NCBI GenBank assembly: GCA_035510605.1
Contig: DATKGW010000004.1
Coordinates: 1 to 34,900 of the forward strand
DNA: 34,900 bases
Reading direction: 5' to 3'
From: DATKGW01 sp035510605
GTDB lineage: Bacteria > Patescibacteriota > Saccharimonadia > Saccharimonadales > CAIOMD01
Below the pieces are notes generated by a model. The model did not search any database. It had not been told where the DNA came from and was given only the letters and a program-made list of their open reading frames with translations. Of this stretch, positions 1-7,438 are shown in pieces. Numbering within the stretch: position 1 is the first letter of the stretch; the number at the start of each line of letters is the position of its first letter. A program made the position numbers and the translations under genes.

Positions 1-814
1 CGTCAGGTTGTACAAAACTATCGTTTGCGTTCGTCTGGCTCGGAGTTATGACGCTGGCGTTGAACATAGCCGAATCGGGCGGCAGCTGAGCCTGGCTGGA
101 CGAAGCGATAATTTCATCGATAGTTGATGCGGTGTCATTAGCCGCGGTGGGATTATTTTGTTTTTGGATAGCCGTTTGCATCATTTGAATGGCAGAAGCT
201 TTTTGAGTCTGAGTTGATTGTTGCACCATTTCGTTAAAATGTTGGGCCACCGGACTGCTGATATCCATAATATCGTCAGCGGCGGTGATATCAATATCCG
301 GAACTACCTGAGGCAGACTGGCCGGGTCGATAAGCCTATCGCTATCTTCACCGATGTATGTTGGTGAAGAATACATATTTACGTCAACGTTTTTAATAGC
401 CCAACCGTGGCTATCAATAGTGTCGGCCAGGGCTTTCAGGCGGCTTTTGACCTCTTGCTGGCTCAAACCGTTGGACAAATGTTTTTCTATGCGTTTAGGT
501 ACGGTAATGGTGACGAGTTCTTTGATGCCGCTTTGATCCCAAATTCGTCTGCGCGGTTTTATAAAAAATCGTATTTTGGCAGCTAGCCAAATGTCTGTCG
601 GTTGGTCACGGCCGAGCGGTGCGGCCATAATGCCGAATGCCAAAATAAACGGCAAAAACGGAATGGCAGCAAAGATGGTGGTTTTGCTGGCAATCATAAA
701 GGCGACAAAGGCAAAACAGGCTGCAATAGCCGCGAAAATGAACTGCTTTAAAGTTAACGGCCCAACAAGCTTGTCTTCTGCTTCTATGTCTTGGATTACT
801 TTATATATTGCCAT
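1..814 (-). CDS. PrgI-family T4SS membrane protein (3' end beyond window)
   Basis: Reading the minus strand from the ATG at 814 gives 271 open codons that run off the left edge. The protein opens MAIYKVIQDIEAEDKLVGPL and has two adjacent hydrophobic segments at about residues 24-42 and 44-64, followed by a basic stretch (IKPRRRIW) and a long soluble tail rich in Gln, Ser and Asp. This is the layout of PrgI-family proteins, small membrane partners of the VirB4 ATPase in Gram-positive and CPR type IV secretion systems. It lies 39 bp downstream of the VirB6-like gene on the same strand, so the two are probably co-transcribed; a VirB4-type ATPase would be expected just outside the window. The tail beyond residue 110 is longer than in minimal PrgI proteins and has no motif I recognise. 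Confidence 0.75.
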   Translation of the reverse strand, partial: MAIYKVIQDIEAEDKLVGPLTLKQFIFAAIAACFAFVAFMIASKTTIFAAIPFLPFILAFGIMAAPLGRDQPTDIWLAAKIRFFIKPRRRIWDQSGIKELVTITVPKRIEKHLSNGLSQQEVKSRLKALADTIDSHGWAIKNVDVNMYSSPTYIGEDSDRLIDPASLPQVVPDIDITAADDIMDISSPVAQHFNEMVQQSTQTQKASAIQMMQTAIQKQNNPTAANDTASTIDEIIASSSQAQLPPDSAMFNASVITPSQTNANDSFVQPD

Positions 815-853
815 AGTCTAATGTACATCATGTTAATGTCTTCTTATTTCTGA

Positions 854-3775
854 TTAAACCTGGGGAGTCCTCCCGTAATTAGTTGCAGCATCAGTACCAG
901 CCGCCGCTGCTTCTGCGGGAGTGGCTCCACGTGCTGCTTCAGTACTGGCTGCCATTGCTGCTGCCGTTGCTGCTGCTGGGTTATGTCCATCTCCTACTGC
1001 CTTTTTATACGCTTTTGCTGCTTCAGTACCGGCCGCCTTTTGTTGAGCGGGAGTCGCACCAGCTGCTGCTGCGCGTGTAGTAGCAGTAGTTTCGTGAGCT
1101 GCTGCACCAGCCGCTGTTGTGCCAGCTGCTGCACCAGCCGCTGTTGCAACTGCAGGAGTGGCTCCACGAGCTGTTGCACCAGCCGCCGCCGCCGCCGCCG
1201 CAGGCGTATAAGCTGCTGCCGCTGCTGCACCAGCCGTCGCCGCTGTCGCGGGCGTTGCACCAGCCGCCGCCGCTGCCGCACCAGCTGCCGCCGCTGCCGC
1301 GGGCGTTGCACCAGCCCTTGTCGCTGTCATATGAGCCGCTGCGAATGTTCTTCCTCGATCTCCTAATCTTCCGGAGTACAACGGATTACTGATTAATTCG
1401 GCTAATGCATTAGGGTCTGCCATTGCCGCATGAGGACTAGCCCAAAAAGTATCGTGCATATCGGCTAGATCCTGCGTACTCATTTCCGGTATAGTTGGTG
1501 TACCAACTAAATCTCTTCTCTTCTTTGCGACTGTTGCGCCAAACTCACCATCTCTGTCGGCTAGGTCTTGTGTAGTACCAGGCCTAGCGGCCTCTACCTG
1601 ATCTAATAATCCAAAACGGCCCGAGTTTGCTATTTGTCTAAGAGCTGTATCCCTGATTCTTCTATCACGATGCTGTGCCAACTCTACTAAAGTATTCCCT
1701 TGTGTTTTAAAATCTTGGCTAGATAGCTGGCTAGCAACTAAAGCGGCTGCTTGTTGGTTTTGCTTTTGAGAGTATTCTAGCCCGGCCGCTGCTAAACTCG
1801 CCCGGCCTCTTCTGGTTGGGCTTAGATTACCCGTACCTACTCTTGTGGCTATATTATTTAATCTACCGCCAAAACCTTTGGCTCCTGGTTGATAACGGTT
1901 TGATGCCCAAGATTGTCCTCTGGTTTTGACCCATTGTCCACCTTGTTTGGAAAGGCCGCTACCCAATTTGTTCATTGCGCCGTAAGTCTTACCAAGCACG
2001 CCACCAGACGCCTTTAGCATTGAGGGTATAAAAAAGAAAGGTCCAAAGTAGGCTACTAAAATTATAAAAAAGTTAATAGTTCCATTGGTTTTAGTGCTGG
2101 CTGCTATCATAGCAAACACTTTACCTACCATAAGTAGGCCGGCAATTAGTGGAAACATAAACAGTAGCTTAGTAAATAAACTCCAGTATTTCTTCCACAA
2201 ATTTTGTGTGTTGGGCAAAATCCAAGCCACAATAGCAAGCGGTGCGATAATTAATAGGGCTACTATTATTACTTTTCTAAGGACTAAAGTTACGAATGCT
2301 ATTAAAACTGCTGCTAAAATTGGTAGAGCCATGGCCAATAGACCGAATCCGCCGCCTACTAACATAAAACCTGTAGCTACCGAAAAAGCCGTGATAGAAA
2401 AGGCCCCGAGTTGATCCCCCGATCCTGTACCGGCATAGTACTTGCTAAGGATACCGCCAATCGTTTTTAGCTGGTCTGCTCCACCAAATGGTGCAGCGAT
2501 TAGGTCGCTAACTCCCCTACCCAAAATATTGATTAAATCAATTGCTGCTGTAAACAAAAACCACGATAGCTGCATGAGGATAATTGCAATTACCAGCCGA
2601 GGCATAAGTTTTTTAATGGTGTAAGCACTGACAAATTCGAAATTAAATATTTGAGCAATAATCATAAATAACGCGATACCTACTAGGGCTATCGTAGATA
2701 GAATCCTTACTGCCGACCAAGCTGTTTTGAGATTTGTTCCTTGTCCGGAAGAATAAGTGCTGCTGTCAATCTCTAATAAATTCTGGATTTGTGTATCAAC
2801 GTAACCAGCAAATTTAGATGTAAGATCGGCAATCGAGCAGATAATCCATCCCAAAACTGGAATACCGCCCTGACAGGCGTCTTCGGAAGTATTGCCGCCT
2901 GATCCGCCACCTGATCCGCCACCTGGGTCAACTGGCGTAGTATCATCAGCAGGTTTATCTCGCGTTGAATTTATCGCTGATAGAGATACAAAAACTGTTG
3001 CCACTCCGCCACTCCCATCAGGTTCTTGTTTATTACCAGAGTAACAAGAGCCTGTAGCCGTACGATAAGAAATTATATTATACTGTGGTTTCACGTCACC
3101 GGTTGGATCATTCATGATTGAATAGTAGTCTTGTTCATCCGCCTGCTCGCTGTTGGAATAATATGAGGCGGTAGTATTGCCACTATTTATTACTAGTTTG
3201 TCTTTGCACTGGCTAGTCGTGTCTTCTAAAAAAGTATTACCGGATTTTCTTATATATGTGGCCGAATCAACGCTGCCGTAGGCGAATCTACTAATGGTAT
3301 TTTTATCTACCCAGTAATAAAGGTGGCCGTCTGATGCCCATTCAGCTTTAGTGGGGTCCGAAATAGACAGCCCCACCGAACCCTGGACTTGAATTGAATG
3401 TCCACCATCTTGAGTACAACCAGTGTCTGACTTATAGCTCGTTATATATAGAGTAGCCGTACCAGCTTCCATGCTAGTAATAAAATCTTTACAGTCCGCG
3501 GATTTACCAGTTTTACCAGTATCACCCTGTTTAATGTATTTGGAGGTATACACCCCCATATACAATTCTGGTGTTGTGTCGGATACCCAAATTTTTCCAT
3601 CAGAGCTATAAATGGTGAAAATGTTTTCGTTGTAATATATCACTGGTCCGGTTGGGTGGCCGGCTGCTTGAGCGTGTTGAATAGCTAATATTGGGGCAAT
3701 ACTTGGCACGAGTACCGCCGCTAGAAATACTAGTAAGCCGATGGTCGATAACAGTTTTGATTTTAGCTTGCCCAT
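854..3775 (-). CDS. VirB6/TrbL-like T4SS channel protein with alanine-rich repeat tail
   Basis: 973-aa secreted/polytopic protein. Residues 1-37 are a signal peptide ending AQA|AG. Residues 38-285 form a soluble, presumably extracytoplasmic domain with paired cysteines (94, 120, 190, 244); a GGGSGGGSGG linker follows. Residues 351-586 hold about six hydrophobic helices typical of VirB6/TrbL inner-membrane channel proteins. Residues 600-810 are basic and soluble. Residues 811-973 are a low-complexity Ala-rich tail with about seven GATPA/YTPA/HNPA-type repeats. The start is the ATG at 3775, 8 nt after an extended -10 (TGATATTAT), suggesting a leaderless mRNA. It diverges from the pilin genes and precedes the PrgI gene. 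The VirB6 role is inferred from topology and neighbours, not from strong sequence identity. Confidence 0.75.
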   Translation of the reverse strand: MGKLKSKLLSTIGLLVFLAAVLVPSIAPILAIQHAQAAGHPTGPVIYYNENIFTIYSSDGKIWVSDTTPELYMGVYTSKYIKQGDTGKTGKSADCKDFITSMEAGTATLYITSYKSDTGCTQDGGHSIQVQGSVGLSISDPTKAEWASDGHLYYWVDKNTISRFAYGSVDSATYIRKSGNTFLEDTTSQCKDKLVINSGNTTASYYSNSEQADEQDYYSIMNDPTGDVKPQYNIISYRTATGSCYSGNKQEPDGSGGVATVFVSLSAINSTRDKPADDTTPVDPGGGSGGGSGGNTSEDACQGGIPVLGWIICSIADLTSKFAGYVDTQIQNLLEIDSSTYSSGQGTNLKTAWSAVRILSTIALVGIALFMIIAQIFNFEFVSAYTIKKLMPRLVIAIILMQLSWFLFTAAIDLINILGRGVSDLIAAPFGGADQLKTIGGILSKYYAGTGSGDQLGAFSITAFSVATGFMLVGGGFGLLAMALPILAAVLIAFVTLVLRKVIIVALLIIAPLAIVAWILPNTQNLWKKYWSLFTKLLFMFPLIAGLLMVGKVFAMIAASTKTNGTINFFIILVAYFGPFFFIPSMLKASGGVLGKTYGAMNKLGSGLSKQGGQWVKTRGQSWASNRYQPGAKGFGGRLNNIATRVGTGNLSPTRRGRASLAAAGLEYSQKQNQQAAALVASQLSSQDFKTQGNTLVELAQHRDRRIRDTALRQIANSGRFGLLDQVEAARPGTTQDLADRDGEFGATVAKKRRDLVGTPTIPEMSTQDLADMHDTFWASPHAAMADPNALAELISNPLYSGRLGDRGRTFAAAHMTATRAGATPAAAAAAGAAAAAAGATPATAATAGAAAAAAYTPAAAAAAAGATARGATPAVATAAGAAAGTTAAGAAAHETTATTRAAAAGATPAQQKAAGTEAAKAYKKAVGDGHNPAAATAAAMAASTEAARGATPAEAAAAGTDAATNYGRTPQV
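856..1320 (-). repeat. Alanine-rich degenerate repeat tract in the VirB6-like gene
   Basis: This is the DNA encoding the C-terminal Ala-rich tail. Degenerate units around a (G)ATPA core followed by Ala-rich stretches recur about seven times. A short GCC microsatellite lies at about 1185-1202 (plus-strand reading). The unit is a multiple of three, so slippage would change tail length without shifting the frame. Several overlapping open frames on both strands here are composition artefacts. Confidence 0.7.
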
Positions 3776-3869
3776 TTGGGGCTATAATATCATAAAACGC
3801 TTGTGCTAGCACAGATAAGCACAAGCGAAAACATTGATACTTTTAGAAAAAACTGGCAATATAAAGAAA
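3776..3869. promoter_or_regulatory. Divergent T4SS promoter region with a perfect 10-bp inverted repeat
   Basis: The 94-bp gap between the VirB6-like gene and the first pilin contains CGCTTGTGCT (3798-3807) and its exact complement AGCACAAGCG (3818-3827), separated by 10 bp. On the minus strand an extended -10, TG-A-TATTAT (3792-3784), stands 8 nt before the virB6 ATG. The inverted repeat covers the position of its -35 region, so it may be an operator controlling both directions. There is no T-tract beside it, and it lies between diverging genes, so a terminator is unlikely. Confidence 0.55.
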
Positions 3870-4247
3870 ATGACATCTAAAATTAAAAAGTTTATAAAAC
3901 CAGCCAGCCTACCTATATTTTTGATTTTTACAATTTCTAATGTTGCGCTGGCCGCATCTAATGATTGCCAAAACGGTAATGCCACCGATTGCTTGAGTCA
4001 AGGCAATGCTGGCCAAATAATGAAAATTTTAGAAGTAGGTTTAAACTTTTTGGCTGCCGCCGTTATGGTGATTGCGGTAATTATGCTGATTATCGGTGGT
4101 ATACAATACAGTAGCTCTAACGGTAACCCACAAGCTGTTTCTGCCGCCAAGAAAAAAATCATTGATGTTCTTACGGGCTTGGCGGCATTTATATTTTTAT
4201 ATGCCTTTTTGCAGTGGTTAATACCGGGGGGCAGTAGCATTTTCTAA
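3870..4247 (+). CDS. VirB2-like T4SS pilin 1
   Basis: 125-aa protein with signal peptide (cleavage near NVALA|AS, residue 28), two cysteines in the mature N-terminus (33, 41), and two hydrophobic helices at about 53-77 and 95-117 separated by the motif IIGGIQYSSSNGNPQAVSAAKKKI. This IxGG-x-Y-x-S-x-G...AK pattern is characteristic of the VirB2/TrbC-type T4SS pilin family found in CPR genomes. An upstream TTG at 3834 is in frame, but the ATG at 3870 is preferred because it places the signal peptide correctly. It is the first of six tandem paralogues, and its stop overlaps the next start by one base. It is the most diverged at its C-terminus, ending IPGGSSIF. Confidence 0.75.
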   Translation: MTSKIKKFIKPASLPIFLIFTISNVALAASNDCQNGNATDCLSQGNAGQIMKILEVGLNFLAAAVMVIAVIMLIIGGIQYSSSNGNPQAVSAAKKKIIDVLTGLAAFIFLYAFLQWLIPGGSSIF

Positions 4248-4747
4248 TGAAAAAATTAATTATAATTTTAGCCTTACTAATCGCGCCATTTTTTATGGTG
4301 GTTGTGCCGGTTTCAAATGCTCTGGCAGCCACTGCCAGCGCACAAGCCTGCAGCAAGTCCTTTTTTGGGCTACCTACTTGGTATGAATTCCTCACATTGA
4401 GCAAGCCACCAAATTGCGAAGTGCAAATGTCGGAGCAATTGACAACTACAACCACAACCCAGGACGCAACCGGTAAAGACGTAACCACAACCACGGTTAA
4501 TGGCACAACCAGTTTTAAAGATATTTGGTTAATAGTGCTAGCTATAATAGACATATTAATGACGGTCGCTGGTGTGGTGGGTGTGATATTTGTGATTGTT
4601 GGCGGCTTTAAATATGTCACCTCAACCGGTACGCCTGAAAAGGTCTCTAACGCCAAGAATACGATATTATATGCTGTTGTCGGGGTTGTCGTGGCAATTG
4701 TGGCTTCGCAAATAGTAGGCTTTATAGGACATAAACTAGGTACATGA
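4247..4747 (+). CDS. VirB2-like T4SS pilin 2, with threonine-rich insertion
   Basis: 166 aa, the longest of the six. Signal peptide residues 1-27 (VSNALA|AT), cysteines at 35 and 57, then a Thr-rich segment (about 66-88) before the family core: a hydrophobic helix, VGGFKYVTSTGTPEKVSNAKNTILYA, and a second helix ending IGHKLGT. The Thr-rich insertion is absent from the paralogues and could be an exposed, possibly glycosylated, spacer (inference). The start shares one base with the previous stop (TAATG), and the gene ends in an ATGA overlap with pilin 3, so these genes should be translationally coupled. Confidence 0.75.
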   Translation: MKKLIIILALLIAPFFMVVVPVSNALAATASAQACSKSFFGLPTWYEFLTLSKPPNCEVQMSEQLTTTTTTQDATGKDVTTTTVNGTTSFKDIWLIVLAIIDILMTVAGVVGVIFVIVGGFKYVTSTGTPEKVSNAKNTILYAVVGVVVAIVASQIVGFIGHKLGT

Positions 4748-5031
4748 TGTATAAAATTATTTATAACTTTGCTCAGCTTGTTAACTTGGATTTGCCCCAT
4801 AATGCCAAAACCGATAATTTAACACTAATTTTAAATTTTGTTTTCGGCATTTTGGGCGCAATCAGTTTTTTGATTATTACAATTGCCGGTGTGCAATTTG
4901 TAGCGTCTAGTGGCGACCCGCAAAAAGTCGCTAAAGCCAGGGCCACAATATTATATGCGCTGGTTGGTTTGACGGTGGCAATTTTTGCAGCCGTAATAGT
5001 TAATTTTGTGATTGGTAAAACAGCATCATGA
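4744..5031 (+). CDS. VirB2-like T4SS pilin 3, lacking a signal peptide
   Basis: 95-aa protein with the two-helix core and the motif GVQFVASSGDPQKVAKARATILYALVGL, so clearly a paralogue of its neighbours. Unlike the other five it has no cleavable signal peptide and no cysteines; the N-terminus (MMYKIIYNFAQLVNLDLPH) is short and only mildly hydrophobic. It may be inserted by its transmembrane helices alone and could be a structural or assembly component rather than the surface pilin (inference). It overlaps both neighbours by ATGA junctions. Confidence 0.72.
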   Translation: MMYKIIYNFAQLVNLDLPHNAKTDNLTLILNFVFGILGAISFLIITIAGVQFVASSGDPQKVAKARATILYALVGLTVAIFAAVIVNFVIGKTAS

Positions 5032-5429
5032 TTAAAAAAGTGTTATCAATTACATTAATTAGTCTATTTGCTATCTGCAATATAGCTATGCTTAGTAATT
5101 TGGCTGTAGTTAAGGCCAGTAGCGTGTCTAACGGTTTAAACGAGGCTTGCGCTGCCGACAATTCAAATCCTTATTGTGTAGGTCAGGGACAAACAAATGA
5201 CCCGGTTGCCAACACTATCAAAAATGTAACGACCATAGTTGCCGTTGTCGGCGGCATTGTGGCGGTAATATTCATTATGATTAGCGGGCTGCGATATATA
5301 ACAAGCTCTGGCGACCCGCAAAAAACCAAATCTGCCCGCAACACATTAATTTATGCTTTAGCTGGGCTGGCTGTTATAGCGGTGGCTCAAGCAATTATTT
5401 TATTAGTATTAAGTCGATTGAAAAACTAA
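5028..5429 (+). CDS. VirB2-like T4SS pilin 4
   Basis: 133 aa. Signal peptide to about residue 30 (VVKA|SS), cysteines 41 and 50 spaced by eight residues, then the core with ISGLRYITSSGDPQKTKSARNTLIYALAGL and a final helix ending LVLSRLKN. The ATGA overlap with pilin 3 makes pilins 1-4 one tightly packed transcriptional unit. The gene for pilin 5 follows after 9 bp with its own Shine-Dalgarno sequence. Confidence 0.75.
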   Translation: MIKKVLSITLISLFAICNIAMLSNLAVVKASSVSNGLNEACAADNSNPYCVGQGQTNDPVANTIKNVTTIVAVVGGIVAVIFIMISGLRYITSSGDPQKTKSARNTLIYALAGLAVIAVAQAIILLVLSRLKN

Positions 5430-5438
5430 GGAGAAAAT

Positions 5439-5849
5439 ATGCAACAAATTTTAAAAAAAATGAGTTTGATACTCGGTGCAACCATTTGCGCATTAATAAT
5501 GAGCTTTGGATTTTTAGGAGCAACTGCCAACGCTAGTAATATTGAGGCTGTTTGTAACGGTGTCCAAATAGCGGGTGGTGCAAATTGTGCCGACCTGGGT
5601 ACTGCCAATGATACAACAAGCAGCAGCATAGACCATGTTGTCTCAACCGTAGTCAATATTTTATCTTGGATTGTCGGTATAGTAGCCGTAATAATGGTGA
5701 TTATCGGTGGTTTGTTCTTTGTTATTTCCAGCGGTGATTCCACAAAAACTGCCAAGGCTCGCAATACAATTATTTATGCCTTGGTGGGCTTGGTAATTGT
5801 TGCCCTGGCTCAGATAATCGTTCACTTTGTACTAAAAACGATTAAGTAA
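5439..5849 (+). CDS. VirB2-like T4SS pilin 5
   Basis: 136 aa. Signal peptide about residues 1-32, cysteines 39 and 50 in the mature N-terminus, then NILSWIVGIVAVIMVIIGG, the SSGDSTKTAKARNTIIYALVGL motif and VALAQIIVHFVLKTIK. The C-terminal two thirds are very similar to pilin 6, pointing to a recent duplication. Unlike pilins 2-4 it is preceded by a good ribosome-binding site (aaggagaaaat, 9 bp gap), so it can be translated independently of its upstream neighbours. Confidence 0.78.
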   Translation: MQQILKKMSLILGATICALIMSFGFLGATANASNIEAVCNGVQIAGGANCADLGTANDTTSSSIDHVVSTVVNILSWIVGIVAVIMVIIGGLFFVISSGDSTKTAKARNTIIYALVGLVIVALAQIIVHFVLKTIK

Positions 5850-5893
5850 TAGATAAAGTACGAATTCCTGCAGCGCTAAGCCAATAACGGTTG

Positions 5894-5930
5894 TTAATTA
5901 GTGTAATTAATGCTATAAAAAACGTATAAT
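5894..5930 (+). promoter_or_regulatory. Promoter of pilin 6 with a 17-bp palindrome
   Basis: A consensus -10 TATAAT is at 5925-5930, 42 nt before the start codon. Fourteen bp upstream of it is the perfect palindrome TTAATTA-gtg-TAATTAA (5894-5910), which covers the expected -35 position. This suggests that pilin 6 has its own regulated promoter inside the array. Confidence 0.5.
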
Positions 5931-5972
5931 AACATGCATAAGAAATTTAAAAGTTAAAGAAGGATTACATAT

Positions 5973-6380
5973 ATGAATAAAATCAAAGCTTTTATGGCGG
6001 CCGCTTTTATGGCAACCTGCCTATTTGTGCCGGCTGTCGCTTTAGCTGACAACACTGTTAACCTTAGGGGTAGCCTTTGTTCCGGCACCGATCTTGACGC
6101 TAGCGGTATTAATAATAGTGGGAATTGTACTACAGATAACACTGCGGGTGGCAGTGTCCAAAGCATTGTTACGACCATTGTCAATATTTTGTCTTGGATT
6201 GTCGGTGTTGTATCTGTTGTCATGATTATTATTGGCGGTTTTAGGTATATTATATCCGGCGGTGAACAGAAGAGTGTGACGGACGCCAAGAATACGATTT
6301 TATATGCAATCGTTGGCTTGATTATTGTGGCACTCGCCCAGATAATAGTTCATTTCGTAGTCAAAACGGTTAGCGGATAA
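5973..6380 (+). CDS. VirB2-like T4SS pilin 6, probable major pilin
   Basis: 135 aa. Signal peptide ending VALA|DN (residue 25), cysteines 36 and 52, a Gly/Ser/Asn-rich exposed segment, then the core NILSWIVGVVSVVMIIIGG, ISGGEQKSVTDAKNTILYAIVGL and VALAQIIVHFVVKTVSG. It differs from pilins 1-5 in having its own consensus -10, a 123-bp upstream gap, a ribosome-binding site (gaaggatt) and a strong terminator directly downstream. That arrangement suggests higher or separately controlled expression, so it is my candidate for the major pilin (inference). Confidence 0.78.
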   Translation: MNKIKAFMAAAFMATCLFVPAVALADNTVNLRGSLCSGTDLDASGINNSGNCTTDNTAGGSVQSIVTTIVNILSWIVGVVSVVMIIIGGFRYIISGGEQKSVTDAKNTILYAIVGLIIVALAQIIVHFVVKTVSG

Positions 6381-6404
6381 TAAACTATTAACAACCGTCA
6401 ATTT

Positions 6405-6434
6405 AAAAGCGCCCTTTAGCCGGGCGCTTTTTTT
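6405..6434. terminator. Bidirectional intrinsic terminator between pilin array and hsp20
   Basis: Stem AAGCGCCC (6407-6414) pairs with GGGCGCTT (6422-6429) around a 7-nt loop, followed by seven T on the plus strand. On the minus strand the same hairpin is followed by TTTTAAAT. The flanking genes converge here, so it can serve both. Confidence 0.85.
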
Positions 6435-6452
6435 GATGCTGTTTTTAATATA

Positions 6453-6914
6453 TTACAAAACCTGGATTTTCTTTACGGAATCTTGCTTGACTTTGGTAAA
6501 ACTAATAGTCAAAACACCGTCTTTTAAGACAGCTTCGATTTCATCTTCTTTTACCGGAATCGGTAAAACAATACTTCGCGAAAATTCACCCCAGTAACAT
6601 TCTTGCAGATGATAATTTTCGACATCTTCTTCGTAGCCGGATGAAAGCGTACCGCGAATCGACAGGGTGTTGTCAGAAATACTGACATCTAAATCGTTCT
6701 TGTTGACCCCTGCCGTACGAGCCTTAACGTAAAGTTTCTCTTTGGTTTCGTATACATCTACAGCTAACTGGCCCGGAACAGGTTCTTCTTGATCCCATTC
6801 GTCGTCAGCGGTAGGTGCCGGTGCCTGCGCTGAGCCTAAATCTTCTTCGCTCAAAAACGCATTTGTCAGCTCATCTTCCATTAACAGCTCATCATCTGTC
6901 GTACCTCGTGCCAT
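6453..6914 (-). CDS. Small heat shock protein, Hsp20/alpha-crystallin family
   Basis: 153-aa protein with an acidic disordered N-terminus (about 1-48) and an alpha-crystallin domain (about 49-145). Diagnostic features are VDVYETKEKLYVKARTAGV, ISDNTLSIRG, FSRSIVLP and the GVLTI strand motif near the end. Hsp20 chaperones bind unfolding proteins as ATP-independent oligomers. The final IxI/V-type tail (IQVL) that docks subunits is present. Start chosen at 6914 because of a strong SD (ggaggg) 7 nt upstream. A promoter TTGCTA-18-TATAAT lies at 7002-6973 on the minus strand. No CIRCE element is visible upstream, unlike groES. Confidence 0.92.
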   Translation of the reverse strand: MARGTTDDELLMEDELTNAFLSEEDLGSAQAPAPTADDEWDQEEPVPGQLAVDVYETKEKLYVKARTAGVNKNDLDVSISDNTLSIRGTLSSGYEEDVENYHLQECYWGEFSRSIVLPIPVKEDEIEAVLKDGVLTISFTKVKQDSVKKIQVL

Positions 6915-6972
6915 TGTTACCCTCCACGCTTAAAACTTAAAAACTATATTTGCGTTTTTGTCTTTTCCTGAG

Positions 6973-7002
6973 ATTATAGCTGAGTAACAAAAGGTATAGC
7001 AA
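6973..7002 (-). promoter_or_regulatory. Probable hsp20 promoter
   Basis: On the minus strand TTGCTA (7002-6997) and a perfect TATAAT (6978-6973) are separated by 18 bp. Transcription would start near 6966, leaving a leader of about 50 nt with the GGAGGG ribosome-binding site. Confidence 0.5.
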
Positions 7003-7039
7003 TGCCTAGGCGTATGATTTACAACATAATTTATACAAC

Positions 7040-7393
7040 ATACATCTGATAGACAGGTTGTTCTCGGTATTATCACCAAACTTATGCACAGGCTGCAACC
7101 GAGAAGGGTCAATTTTGTGTTCGGAATATGCCGAAACCATGCCACAGCTACCCAACATTTGCCATCTTTGTGGCTGGGGGGGCTACGCGCGAGCTTAGAA
7201 AACATCAGCTTAAGGGCGTATTTAGGCCCACGGGCAATAATTTAACGGAAGGAAGGCATTATTCCTACTGGTAGATGACGTAATCACGACTGGCGCCATC
7301 CTAGAAGCCTGTACCAAAGAACTGATTAAAGCTGGAGCTATGTGCGTTGATGCTGCCGTGTTTGCCCGCACGCCAAATATAATTGGTAAATAG
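7040..7393 (+). pseudogene. comF: Decayed comF (phosphoribosyltransferase-like competence protein)
   Basis: Three fragments in ComF order are readable on the plus strand. About 7060-7180 encodes SPNLCTGCNREGSILC...LPNICHLCGW, the four-cysteine zinc-binding N-terminus. About 7178-7240, in another frame, encodes ATRELRKHQLKGVFRP, the conserved RK(H/N)xxxGxF segment. About 7256-7393, back in the first frame, encodes LFLLVDDVITTGAILEAC...AGAMCVDAAVFARTP, the PRPP-binding loop and C-terminus. Between the zinc module and the RKHQ segment roughly 100 residues of a normal ComF are missing. The frame changes at a run of seven G (7176-7182) and again before 7256. No convincing start codon precedes it. 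Deletion plus two frameshifts indicates a genuine pseudogene rather than a sequencing error. Confidence 0.8.
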
Positions 7394-7419
7394 ACTTTAA
7401 TTACATCTGTTTCATCTGG

Positions 7420-7425
7420 TATAAT
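7420..7425 (+). promoter_or_regulatory. Extended -10 promoter of tRNA-Ser(GCT)
   Basis: TG-G-TATAAT (7417-7425) ends 13 nt before the mature tRNA 5' end. No strong -35 is seen, as expected for an extended -10 promoter. Confidence 0.6.
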
Positions 7426-7438
7426 TCCCTTGCGATAC

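Noticed and set aside
883..1392. Several open frames on both strands with Cys-, Arg-, Gln- or Leu-rich products
   Set aside because: They are shadows of the Ala-rich GC-biased repeat tract of the VirB6-like gene, with unnatural amino-acid composition.
3798..3827. Rho-independent terminator at the T4SS inverted repeat
   Set aside because: The hairpin lies between diverging genes and has no T-tract on either side.
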